Assembly: GCA_902806595.1 (NCBI GenBank)
Contig: CADCXC010000005.1
Coordinates: 992,001 to 1,056,000, forward strand
DNA length: 64,000 nucleotides
Direction: 5' to 3'
Source: Pyrenopolyporus hunteri
Taxonomy: Eukaryota; Ascomycota; Sordariomycetes; Xylariales; Hypoxylaceae
The translations under genes and the position numbers were made by a program. Positions 36,483-45,907 of this stretch are shown piece after piece. Within the stretch, counting starts at the first letter, position 1. Every line of letters begins with the position of its first letter. The notes under the pieces are model-generated. The model was not told the origin of the DNA and searched no databases. It worked only from the letters and a program-made list of their open reading frames with translations.

Positions 36483-36755
36483 ATTTATTAATTATAATTT
36501 TTATTATAATAAATAATAATTATTATATGTCGTAAATTTATAATTATTATTATAGTTTAATATAATAATTTAATTTTATTAAATAATTATAATTTCGATA
36601 TTAACGAATTTATATAAAAATACGATTTAAAAAATCGTATTTTAATTTTTTTTTTTTTATTATTTATAACATTAATATAATTTAATTTTAATTAATAAAA
36701 TTATTTCGTATCGATTATAAAAGAATAAATAATATCTTATAATTTTTAAAATATT

Positions 36756-36821
36756 ACGTGACTACAGCTAAAAAATGGGTCTAATATCTGGAAATTCTTT
36801 AAATTAGCGGTTTGGCGGAAA
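36756..36821 (-). repeat. Right copy of the 66-bp inverted repeat bounding the AT block
   Basis: It matches the reverse complement of 15,295-15,360 at 58 of 66 positions, with transitions only. This copy has fewer T-for-C changes at most sites (for example GACTACAGC versus GACTATAGT), so it is the less mutated one. No shared target-site duplication is evident outside the pair. Confidence 0.85.
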
Positions 36822-39310
36822 AATTGCTTATGGTCCGGCGTGCACCTGGCCACAGTCCGAGTCGAATCCAGCCGTTGCGCCAGCCACACTACCTGCTGTA
36901 GTCTCCCTTTAGAAATCAACGCCCCTTTTTGAAATCTTGTCGACACAGTAACACCCGAATCGAAATTCGGGCATCTCGAATTCGACTCGATTTCTATTTC
37001 GACGACTGGCCAATTATATCCATTCGAGATGTGAGTAGGAACTTCAGAAGTGCACCCCCATGCAAAGCCATACACAGCAATATAGTATTATTCCAATAAA
37101 TAAATCTCTCTCCATGGCTTTGGAAAAACGACCCAAAGGTACGCAGGCCCGGATATGAGTAGTGATGAGGATAGTAGGAAATACGTCTCATGCATCCACA
37201 ACCTAGCGAGCTAGACATTAACCCGAGATCTCGAGGAGCCTCCTAGGACTAAGTATTGCTGGAGTTAAGGTCTTAATCAAGGGAATGTGGCACTGGGAGG
37301 CCTTGATCTCATAGGGTAGCTATAATATAAGAGAGGTATACCATTTAATATTCTATCTTAGTCTAAATTATCTACTGGACGTTGTAAAGCGAGTTAGAAA
37401 GAAGCAGATAGATATTGTACTGAGTACGAGATACTATACCATCGGAACATACCTATTTGTCACGGTTCGATGCGGTGGCCCAGCCCTACTTGGCAACCGG
37501 CACCGAGGCTCCGGCCGGCTGCGCCGCCGGAGCCCATGTATAAATCCGCGGTTTAGTTTTCTCTTCTTTCTCTCTCCATAGCATCGACAAGATCTAGTCT
37601 TTAGTCCTTGATACCACGCGCCGTGCCAATATCCATGCCTAGATGATTTTGCAGGAACTCCAAGCTTCGTTTTCGTTTCTTCATAGTATTAATAGAGCGG
37701 CTATTCTTTCTAGTCCTGGTAGCACCTAAAGAACCGTAGTGCTTTGACTAACACAAATCCCCATTGATAAGGATGTCCCTTAGGTCGCCCCTGACAATAC
37801 CAACGAGCCCAGCAACACAGCATGGTCCCGATGTACCTTATTCACTAAAATAGGATACATCTTATAGGGATAGAAATTAAATTGCTATATACGGATTAAA
37901 ATCGCATGGAAATTGCACAAGAAGATCTATATATGCGGTCTTTCTGTGACTCATATCACTGGTAGCAAAGCTGTACGTGGGCTGTTTTTCTAGAGTGACG
38001 TCCTCTGAACATGCAATGGACAGCGTCGTCCCTTCCCATAATATAGTAATCGACTTCCAAAGTTCTTTGTTTGCACACAATTCACTTGCCATCTCGAACG
38101 GACCAGCCGAATACCTCAGGCAACGCGGGTACCGAGGCGGATTTTCAAGTCGATATCCCCCCTTGGCCTAGGTAGGTCAGTATTTCTCGTTGCCCTTACG
38201 CCGTCAATACCTCTCTCGAACGCTGTACATCCTCTTTTCTACCCCCACCAAGAGAGAAAACAACATCGACACAAGCGAAGTTCTCGTGAATCTGCATGAA
38301 TTTCGCATGAACTTATCCCTGAGCGTGGGACTTCATCTGTGATCAAATCGCCCCTTCCGTTCCCATTTTCGCGTCCTTCCATCGTCGATTCCTTGATTTT
38401 AATCACCTCGTCGATTCCTTACTTTCCTGCCTACCTCCCCCAGTTTTTGATCCCACCTAACCACCCTCAACCCCCCAACCGCCCACAGCTCAAGCTCTTG
38501 GGTTCAAACCTGAACAAATACAAGAACAATTACTTACTACAGTAGACGATACCAAACCATCCCGCCACCTATTTCTCGTTATCGCGCAGTATTCTACCTC
38601 GCCAGTTTGTCGCCTGATACAGAATACCATAATATACCATTCCCTTTATTGACACCTACAAGACCAAGTTAGGTATCGCTACCTACTTAGCGAATCTCTA
38701 ACAAGTTAGCAACCCTTCGTACTGGTGTCACTGCGTCTACCCACCTACCTCGTCGATCTTCCAGTTCGCAGTTTCTCCAGCAGGCCGCAAATCTCCGCCT
38801 CATCGTCGATAGACATAGGAACTGAAACATAGGCTTCCATACACAGTAACGCGCCAAGGGTAAGTCTGAACTTTCCAATATCTAATCTACATCTACCTGG
38901 CAACTCCCCTACCCTCATTCCCCATTCCATCCCCTTCTCTAGAAGCAAGATACTTCCCTTCCACTGATAGCCTCCTTGATATACGTCATAGTGTGGAAGC
39001 GGAGTTGCCGTCTCTCTGCCTCTTTCTCTAGAATTTAGGCACTCTGTTCCCAGGAACTCATAGTTTCCCCTTGCCTCTGCTCTCTTCCCTCTTCACACTC
39101 CTGCCATCTTCCCTACTCCACAACAAGCTTACTTCATTCGTCTGCGCAAACTGATAATCCGGCTCTGTTGCCTTAGATTTAGATTCTGAGAGTGAATTCT
39201 GGTTGTTTCAATCGATTTTGAAGGAACAGGTAGAATCTATCCTGCACCTATTTCAGGGCTAGTAACCACTAGTCCCCTGGACCTCATTGATCATGAGGTC
39301 ACAGTATCAG
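36822..39310. other. Non-coding interval right of the AT block
   Basis: Composition returns to normal at once. Apart from an LTR-like relic (37,458-37,628) nothing is recognisable. The minus strand near 36,840-36,900 contains TGGCGCAACGG and GGATTCGACTC, which resemble Pol III A and B boxes, but they are far too close together for a tRNA. From about 38,200 the plus strand becomes pyrimidine-rich, probably the promoter region of the next gene. Confidence 0.45.
37458..37628 (+). mobile_element. Solo-LTR-like relic
   Basis: A 171-bp segment begins TGTCACGG and ends CCGTGCCA, which are near-perfect inverted termini of LTR type (TG...CA). It contains a TATAAA box (TGTATAAATCC, about 37,535) and a GC-rich upstream half with a CGGCC/GGCCG cluster. 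Flanking five-base words (ctatt and atatc) do not match, so a target duplication is not supported. No internal retroelement genes follow. Confidence 0.42.
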
Positions 39311-39499
39311 GTGAGTTAGTGACCTAATCGCATGCACCTTCAAAATCCTTTGAACCTTGTATCCCTCGCCCACGATACACCTCGGGTGATAGAACCTTTT
39401 GGACGCCGCGCCTTCCGGCCCGTGTCTATTTGTTTTCCTATCTTATATGACGATTAAACTCTCATGGCATGTGTCAACTGGAGCTAACTGGATCTGTAG
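39311..39499 (+). other. Probable 5' UTR intron of the GNAT-domain gene
   Basis: A GTGAGT donor follows CAG at 39,310. A GCTAAC branch site (about 39,483-39,488) and a TAG acceptor at 39,497-39,499 precede AACATA and the ATG at 39,506. The spacing is ideal for a fungal intron. The transcript itself is not seen. Confidence 0.45.
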
Positions 39500-39505
39500 A
39501 ACATA

Positions 39506-41325
39506 ATGCCCAAGGTTAAGCGGCAGGCGTGGGTCGATGTCTACGACAAAAAGACCGGTCGTCACGTACCCAAGGAAGAGATGGAGGGTCAACTATCGGA
39601 TCAAGCTCAGGAGATGAAGACATCGAACAAAGCTGCCGAGAAAGCCATAGACCAGCCAACCGAACATCCACAACGGGACGGACATGACTTGCCTCAGGTC
39701 AAGTCGGTCAACGACAACGCCTCAGAGAAACCCTCCGCAACAAACGACGGAGATAAACCTACTAATTCGGTCCCCATCACTGATGAAGTTCAACCGAAAG
39801 CCAACTTGGAGGACGATACAACTGGGGTCGGCTTTAGGCGCTGGAAAAGCCGCTGGGGATCGGAGGACGATCCCTGGGATGTTCAATACAGTGATTATAC
39901 CAATCTTTACGGGAGCAAGCAAAGCTCGATTATGGTTCCGAAAGTATTGGACATCTCAGCCAACGGAATCATGAAACCCGACACACCCGATGTTCCGATC
40001 GATACTGCGAATACTAGCCCGGTAACAGCATCGCAGACCAATGTTGTATCGGGTGCCCAGGCCGAGAGCGCGGCCGTAAAGGACCAAGTCATCGAAAGAG
40101 ACTTCCGTAATCAGTTTCCTGAACAGACATGGAGGGATCCTTTTCATGTACCCACCATATCTCAGCGTGGGGCGCGCTGGGAAGAATTGTACGCTCCCCC
40201 CAGCGACGTTAGTCCTCCCATGCCGGTGTACGTCGAGACATACATCAAGCACTGGGCGCGGGCGGCTCATGATGTCCTTGTTGATCTCCATCCTGAAGGG
40301 ATTGAAGAGCCAGAGAAGTGTGATATCGACACTGAGACTGGCCTTCTCATGGATCCGGTAGAATGTAGGATCGCGGACAAAGGTATGTGCATATAACTTT
40401 GATATAGTCCAGTGCATTTCATTACTAACGAGAATCAGCCGACGAACACCAGGAAGAAGTGGACGAGGGAGCCCGAGTCGCCATGAAGAACGCATTACGC
40501 GAGGCTACTAAGCTTGAGGAAGCTAGGGAACGGGAGGAGGCCCTAAAGAAAGAAACTGAGCCGGAAACTGCGCCCAAGGGATCGTTTTCACTCACATGGC
40601 GGGCTGAAAGGAGGCAGAATGCGCGCGAGATCAAGATGCCCTGCCACCTCCGGCCGGCCCTAAGGGCGGACTTGGAACAGATCGCGGCGATTTACAACAA
40701 CGAAATCAAGGCAAGCTACAAGCTTCCAGACAAAAGTCCTGTCACCGTCTACAAGTGGTGTCAAATCCTGGAAAACTGCATCAGCCATAACCTGCCGTTT
40801 CTCGTAGCCGTAAACGGTTGGCATAGCGAGAAGAGGTCGACAGGTCGCGTCATCGGCTTTGCCATGACGGACGTCGTTACACGAGGCATATTCGGTTCCT
40901 ATACAACTCATGCATCGTCTTGCGGCAAGGTAACTGTCGTCGTACATCCGGATTATCGTCGAATGAATGTCTGCTCGGCACTTCTAGACGCGATCCTCTA
41001 CTTCACCTCTCCCCAGTACGTTTCGCGACGGGGATATGAGATTGTGAATCCAATGTCCGATCGAAGATATATGGTCCCGAAGCACAATCTGCGCCAATGG
41101 CATTCCATCGACATCGAGATTGTCATTCCGAGCAAGAATTCCAAGGACGAGACCAAGAATTCCGCGCAGTACCAATGGATCACGACCTACCTTCAGAACT
41201 ATTTCGACATGCACGTCGTTTACCATGACGAGAAGCTATATCGAGATGTCCGTTATGAAAACCTATGGCTCGACCGGGTCACTGTCCGACATCAATGCCG
41301 AGAGCCTGGTGCCCGGACCTGGTGA
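39506..41325 (+). CDS. GNAT-superfamily acetyltransferase-like protein with disordered N-terminus
   Basis: Two exons (39,506-40,382 and 40,439-41,325) are separated by a 56-nt intron with donor GTATGT, branch CTAAC and acceptor CAG, phase 1. They encode 587 residues. Residues 1-340 are hydrophilic and largely disordered, with a Trp-rich patch (GFRRWKSRWGSEDDPWDV) and a charged helix (about 305-335). Residues about 361-545 form a GNAT fold: the first strand and helix HLRPALRADLEQIAAIYNNE, the core strand GRVIGFAMTDV, and motif A GKVTVVVHPDYRRMNVCSAL. The acyl-CoA loop normally reads R/Q-x-x-G-x-G; here it is RRMNVC, so both glycines are replaced and activity is uncertain. Substrate is unknown. 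Upstream there is a likely 5' UTR intron. Confidence 0.75.
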
Positions 41326-41371
41326 TTTCACCGTCGTTTCAGGCCGTCGAGCTTAGGAATATCATCGAGCT

Positions 41372-41377
41372 AATAAA
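41372..41377 (+). terminator. AATAAA polyadenylation signal of the GNAT-domain gene
   Basis: A perfect AATAAA lies 47 bp after the stop codon, a normal distance for a fungal 3' end signal. Confidence 0.45.
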
Positions 41378-41463
41378 GGCCGCCGAGCCTACATACGACA
41401 GTAAGAGTGTGTCGTAAGAGGGCGCTTATTAACCGTTGCCTCTGCCGGCTTCGTAGGCACAAG

Positions 41464-41488
41464 AAAAAAAAAAAAAAAAAAAAAAAAA
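41464..41488 (+). repeat. 25-nt A homopolymer
   Basis: An uninterrupted A run lies about 140 bp after the GNAT-domain gene stop. It may be a mononucleotide microsatellite or an old retroposed tail. Its exact length is unreliable in most assemblies. Confidence 0.85.
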
Positions 41489-42598
41489 CAAAACTTCAAT
41501 TTCAATTCTAATGACACGACCATTGAGCAAGGGTCGCTTTCGTTCGGGCTGTTTCATCAGTCCATAACGGTCGATCAATTGAGAGCCTGAGGCAGTTCTA
41601 GTGAGTGAAGGACCTGACGTTCTTCTTCCCAATTAGCAGATTCTTTTCATTTGGAGCGGAATCTTCAAGGGATATCTAGACCTGCCACTATCAGAGTGTC
41701 AGCCTCAATAGGGGATCGCCGAGGGTAGGAAGTCTAGCGTTGCATTCCTATCTTTTCGTGGCCTGGGGATGGCGAGACCCCATTTCATTCTCGAGGTGCT
41801 TCAGAATAGGACCCACGTAGAGGGTACCCAATAATGTATTGCATGTCATCCACAGAGCTAAAGGAGTGACCCCTTGAGTTATCACTCAATATGCACCTAC
41901 TCGCCGCCGACGACGGGACCTAAATTTGCATGTCACTGTCTCCTAGATATCTTAGGTACCTAGGTAGTTCGCTGTTGAATCTGAGCATCTAAACCCTTAA
42001 CTTCGACGTATGTCCGTAGACGCCTATTGAAACGTCTCTGTTGCTTCGCTCCTGATAACCGGGTTATCGAAAGTTCCTATGGAGCAAGTCCTAAATTAAG
42101 TAAGGGAATCGCCATCCTTATTTCGAAACCCGATTTACCAGATGGCCGTAAGCTAAGGCGGTGAGAACTATTAGGAGCCACGGCGTACCCAGCATTTAAC
42201 GAATTCGTGGCATTGACATTCGGGCAGACTGAGACTGGAAATGTACATGAGTCCTAACAGTAAGTAGTATATCTAACATAAAAAGGATCCAGAGATCCAA
42301 GCAAGGGAGGGGGACTCAACAGGGAGTCAAACAGACGAGACGAGCAGGAGAAAACATCACGCTCGGAAGTAGTCCAATGAAAATCTTCAACGCGTTAACA
42401 TTCCTAGAAAAGACAAATCTTGACGCCTGTGCTAATAGCAAGCCAAATCAGAGAGACACCGTCAATAACTCCTGTATACCTAGGTGCCTAGCCGTAAATT
42501 CTGAGAGAGCCCCCGTCAACTGATGGGTGATGAAAGCGATAATACCTAACCAGGCCCGACCTGGTTTCGGGCCGACACAACTCCGGCAATGTCTGTTT

Positions 42599-42616
42599 AT
42601 GATGATGATGATGATG
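42599..42616 (+). repeat. (ATG)6 microsatellite
   Basis: Six perfect ATG triplets lie about 30 bp beyond the stop codon of the minus-strand F-box gene, in its 3' UTR. Confidence 0.85.
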
Positions 42617-42646
42617 CACCGAAAATACGCCGTGAAAACATGGTTG

Positions 42647-44659
42647 TCACATGACGACGCAAGCAGCCGCCACGGTTCGCGCGCGCCGCCGACCGACGGC
42701 GAGCCCTCCCTCCTCGTCAGCGTGCAGCATCTGGGCTTCCCGGGCCCGCCGTTGCCGCCGGCGCCGGCCAGCGCCCCCTGCTCCTGCTTCTTCAACAGCT
42801 TGCATATAATCGGCCCATTTCCTCTCTAGTCTCGCGGCGGCGACGAAGTCACCCTTTAGCACCCGTTGCGTGTGCTGTTCTACTGTTTGTTGCCACCCAT
42901 AGAAACATTTGAGACTGATGATCTCAGTAGGGTATGTCTTCAATCCCTCGGAAGGCTGCCGGATTTCGGCGTTCCAGGACAGGACCTCCCGTATGCCGGT
43001 CCATGTGACCAATTGGCAATCATATACAATGAGTCTGAGCCCTATCCGAGGGCGCGATGTAGATGAATGTGTCCTAGCTGACCTGGACCTGACCATAGCC
43101 GCGGCCTCTGTGAGGACCAAGTCCCCGATTCGGGTGTTGTCCATGTCCACACTCTCGAGGCTGACGCAATTCTTCATAATAGGCAGCATCCCAGTGTCGC
43201 TGATGTTTTCGCAATAACTTATAGAAAGATGCTTAAGTGTTGGTGCGCATGGGGCTTTCGCGATATGTCCGGCAAGCAGGTCGTTGGTCAATTCCGGAAT
43301 TTCCTCTAATTCCAAATGGGTGAGACACGGAGACGAGGCAAGAATCGACAGGAGCGCTGCGTCGGTCAGCGAGGCACAGCCGCTCAGTTGTAAACCTTCA
43401 AGTTCGGGGACGAGGTAGCCCAATGCGTCAACAGCTTGGCTCGTTAGTTGGGTGCATCGACTTAAGTCCAGATGTCGAAGCTTTCTCGGTGGGACTATCG
43501 GGCGATTCGTTAAGATATCGATTTCGGGCCGGCTGCCATGGATCATGGCCTTAAAACAATCGTCGTCAAGGTCTACGCATCCGCTTAATACAAGCCGCTC
43601 AAGTTTGTTCGTCGAAAAGATGGCCTCCGCTACCCCAATATTGTTGAACCCTTTTACTTCTCCGGCCCTTAATTCCCGCAATTTCGGGCAGCCGAGGACT
43701 ACCATCCTAATACCTCGAGCATCCATGTGCTTGCACCATGAGACATTGAGAGATTCCAGCTGTGGACAATGTTGCGAAATGATCTTGCATGTGCTGTTTG
43801 TTACCGCTGTCATACTTGTGAGATTCAAGTTGGCAAGCCTCTCGTTGGACCTAATAAGATTGTGTAGAGTGGTCCGCTGAAAGTTCCGACATCCTTCTAG
43901 AGTCGCATTGATCAGATTCTTGCAGGCCTTGACGATGACCTCGGCCCGTTTGAAATGCTCAATCTGTAGACATCCGCGGATATTGAGGTCTTTCACAAAA
44001 GGGCCCGCTGCGAGTATTATCTTGGCCAGGGCCTCCGCAGGTATTTCCATGTAGAATTCGGTGGCATCGAAATGGGTCCATAATTGGCCGTCGAAACAAA
44101 ACTTATAGAACTCCTTGTTCACGCGTGACATGCGAATTAGCTCTTTCGGTCGTAGGTACGAGAAAATATGAATTCGAATTTCGTCGGGGATTCGGGCCCA
44201 GAAGTCAAAGGGCTGTTTTCGGACCGTGCTGGATCTAGATCTCGTAGCCGCGATGTCGGCGGGAAGAGAGACGGTGGTCGGGTTTAATTGTGCCGTCGGG
44301 ACGTTGGTGACCTTCCGAGCTATACGAGTTTCGATCCCGTCGAATTCTGGGTACGCAAAGCCGGGGTTATCGGGAACGGACGACTGGCCATTTGAGAAAT
44401 AACTCGGCGTAACGCTACCGGGACCGTATTGCCCAAAGGGTGTCGTCAGCGCGAGACTCGCGCACGACAAACTACCTCGGGTGTTGTACGGGGAGCTAGA
44501 AGATCGAGAACGGCCGACTTGTTGCAGCGAAGGAGAAGACGACATGCGCTGGATGCCTCGAAGTAATCTCTGACGGCGCTTTTCCTTGGGCCGGGTTTCA
44601 AGCGGGGTGACCCCCGGCGACTCCTCGTCGATGGGATCGGGCGGGCTGATATCGGACAT
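42647..44659 (-). CDS. F-box / leucine-rich-repeat protein with C-terminal CaaX box
   Basis: A single-exon gene encodes 670 residues. Residues 1-145 are a Ser/Pro-rich disordered region. The F-box spans about 151-198 (FDFWARIPDEIRIHIFSYL, then LWTHFDA) and would bind Skp1 in an SCF ubiquitin ligase. From about 220 to 520 there are repeated cysteine-containing LRRs (LKDLNIRGC-like, LESLNVSWCKHM, LRHLDLSRCTQLT, LEGLQLSGCASLT, LKHLSISYCENIS), the substrate-binding horseshoe. The C-terminus has a Gly/Arg-rich basic stretch (GRRRRQRRAR, GRRRAR) and ends exactly in Cys-Val-Val-Met, a CaaX box of the farnesylated type. Animal FBXL2 and FBXL20 are prenylated in the same way; yeast Grr1 and fission yeast Pof2 are the nearer fungal comparisons for the LRR part. 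Membrane targeting is inferred. Confidence 0.85.
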   Translation of the reverse strand: MSDISPPDPIDEESPGVTPLETRPKEKRRQRLLRGIQRMSSSPSLQQVGRSRSSSSPYNTRGSLSCASLALTTPFGQYGPGSVTPSYFSNGQSSVPDNPGFAYPEFDGIETRIARKVTNVPTAQLNPTTVSLPADIAATRSRSSTVRKQPFDFWARIPDEIRIHIFSYLRPKELIRMSRVNKEFYKFCFDGQLWTHFDATEFYMEIPAEALAKIILAAGPFVKDLNIRGCLQIEHFKRAEVIVKACKNLINATLEGCRNFQRTTLHNLIRSNERLANLNLTSMTAVTNSTCKIISQHCPQLESLNVSWCKHMDARGIRMVVLGCPKLRELRAGEVKGFNNIGVAEAIFSTNKLERLVLSGCVDLDDDCFKAMIHGSRPEIDILTNRPIVPPRKLRHLDLSRCTQLTSQAVDALGYLVPELEGLQLSGCASLTDAALLSILASSPCLTHLELEEIPELTNDLLAGHIAKAPCAPTLKHLSISYCENISDTGMLPIMKNCVSLESVDMDNTRIGDLVLTEAAAMVRSRSARTHSSTSRPRIGLRLIVYDCQLVTWTGIREVLSWNAEIRQPSEGLKTYPTEIISLKCFYGWQQTVEQHTQRVLKGDFVAAARLERKWADYMQAVEEAGAGGAGRRRRQRRAREAQMLHADEEGGLAVGRRRARTVAAACVVM

Positions 44660-45039
44660 GGCCGGGGTTTATCGTAGTATTGTGTGATATCTCAATCGCA
44701 AATTCGGCGTTTATGACGACACAGAACAACGAAGATGCGTGGATAACGAACGAGGGAAGCAATCAACCAAGACGGATCTCACTACCGTGCTATTGCTAGT
44801 TGGCCACCAGGAACTTCGTTACAAATGCGGGCAGATCGAATCGCCGCTGGATCAATTAGGAATATAATCGGGATCCAAGCATTGGGGACGGGTTCGCTTT
44901 CTGTTGACAGCCGCTAGGAGAGCTAAGTGCTGGACGAAGCCAACATATCCTAAATCAATTCGCCCACTTGCAATAGTGTCCTTCTAGAAACAGTAGATAA
45001 ACGAGTGTAGCGCCAGTCAGCGGTATAATGCTGCTGCAG

Positions 45040-45110
45040 AATATAAAGGAGGAGAAAGAAAAGTAGAGATAAGGAGCAGCGAGCCGGAGAAGGAGGCTGA
45101 GGTAGTACGA
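45040..45110 (-). promoter_or_regulatory. Polypyrimidine promoter tract of the F-box gene
   Basis: On the minus strand this 70-bp stretch is CT-rich, about 400 bp upstream of the F-box start. CT-rich tracts near transcription starts are common in filamentous fungi. No TATA box is obvious. Confidence 0.3.
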
Positions 45111-45762
45111 TGGTCAAAGTATACGAGTTATGTGTTGAAAAGGGGTTCCAGTTTGCCCCCCAACACCAAATTGTTATTCAGAGCGGTGGCCAGACTCCCG
45201 CCCAATGTGGAATGCAGCTTGCGGCGAGGTGCTGGAGTAGTGCTTAGCTGATCTGACGGGGCTGCTCCCTAAAGGTCAACGGCCAACGACTAACGGCCAG
45301 AGATGAAGAGAGGAAATTTCGAATCGACCTCGACTAAGCAGGCCGTCGGCATTTAATGTTCACGAAATGAAAACCACGGATGGAAACAGGCATACATTGA
45401 CGCAGTGGAAAAGCGGCTGGGGATAGATATTGATTATGTAGAACGAGAAGAGATAACAAGGTGCCGACAACCTCCCATGGTTTTGGTTGGACAAGTTTTT
45501 TGATATTCCGTATTTGGGTGGAGGGTTGGAGCGAATGGAGCCATGGAGCAAAAGAGCAACAAGGAGGGACAGGAGGAAGACAGGAGGGGTGCAGCGGCCC
45601 TCGCAAAGTCTTAGCTGACTTGCCCATGTGAGACCCCACATTAAATCAGGGTCGGGCTCTTATCGTAAAGGAAACGGAGCGTTATCAGTAGCGAAAAAGA
45701 AGTAGAAAAGTAAAAAGGAGCATGGGTTGGCGAGGTGGGGTGACTTGCACTCCTCTAAGGTT

Positions 45763-45907
45763 CTTAGGTACCTAACTTAGGTACCTATTTAAGACCCCAC
45801 CGAGGCCACGAACCCCTCGCCAACAGAGTTAAGCCCCTCATATATAGAAGATTCGACCCCGTCCGGTGTATTGTACTATAACCACCTAGGTAGGTAGGTA
45901 CCTACCT
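45763..45907. repeat. Cluster of palindromic CCTAGGTA / GGTACCTA motifs
   Basis: TTAGGTACCTAA and TTAGGTACCTA (45,763-45,790) are followed by ACCTAGGTAGGTAGGTACCT (within 45,884-45,907). This is one of more than 20 dispersed sites of this motif in the window, all outside the AT block and outside the recognised genes. Confidence 0.7.

Larger units (their letters stand above)
15361..36755. repeat. 21.4 kb RIP-mutated AT-rich block (AT isochore, repeat graveyard)
   Basis: Composition switches abruptly at both edges to roughly 10-20% G+C or less, and no open reading frame of note survives. In sampled lines nearly every C precedes G: 5 of 5 in 22,921-22,980 and 5 of 6 in 33,781-33,840, whereas CpA is almost absent and TpA dominates. 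That pattern fits saturated repeat-induced point mutation on both strands, which prefers CpA and spares CpG. The block contains several families of dispersed, inverted and tandem repeats, listed separately. It was probably built from transposable elements, but none can be identified by its protein. Such blocks serve as heterochromatin, and some are regional centromeres. Which applies here cannot be decided from sequence. Confidence 0.93.
41326..42646. other. Non-coding interval between two genes
   Basis: It contains the 3' UTR of the GNAT-domain gene, a 25-nt A run, several CCTAGGTA-type sites (near 41,955 and 42,478) and, adjacent to the F-box gene stop, six ATG triplets. No gene is supported. 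Confidence 0.5.

Noticed and set aside
15295..36821. Interpretation of the bracketed block as a Starship giant element
   Set aside because: No tyrosine-recombinase captain gene, no recognisable cargo and no typical insertion site can be seen.
36840..36900. tRNA-like A-box and B-box words on the minus strand
   Set aside because: The two words are only about two bases apart, far too close for a tRNA gene.
36746..37075. Minus-strand open frame of 109 codons at the right edge of the AT block
   Set aside because: It runs through the 66-bp inverted repeat and has no recognisable motif or normal codon pattern.
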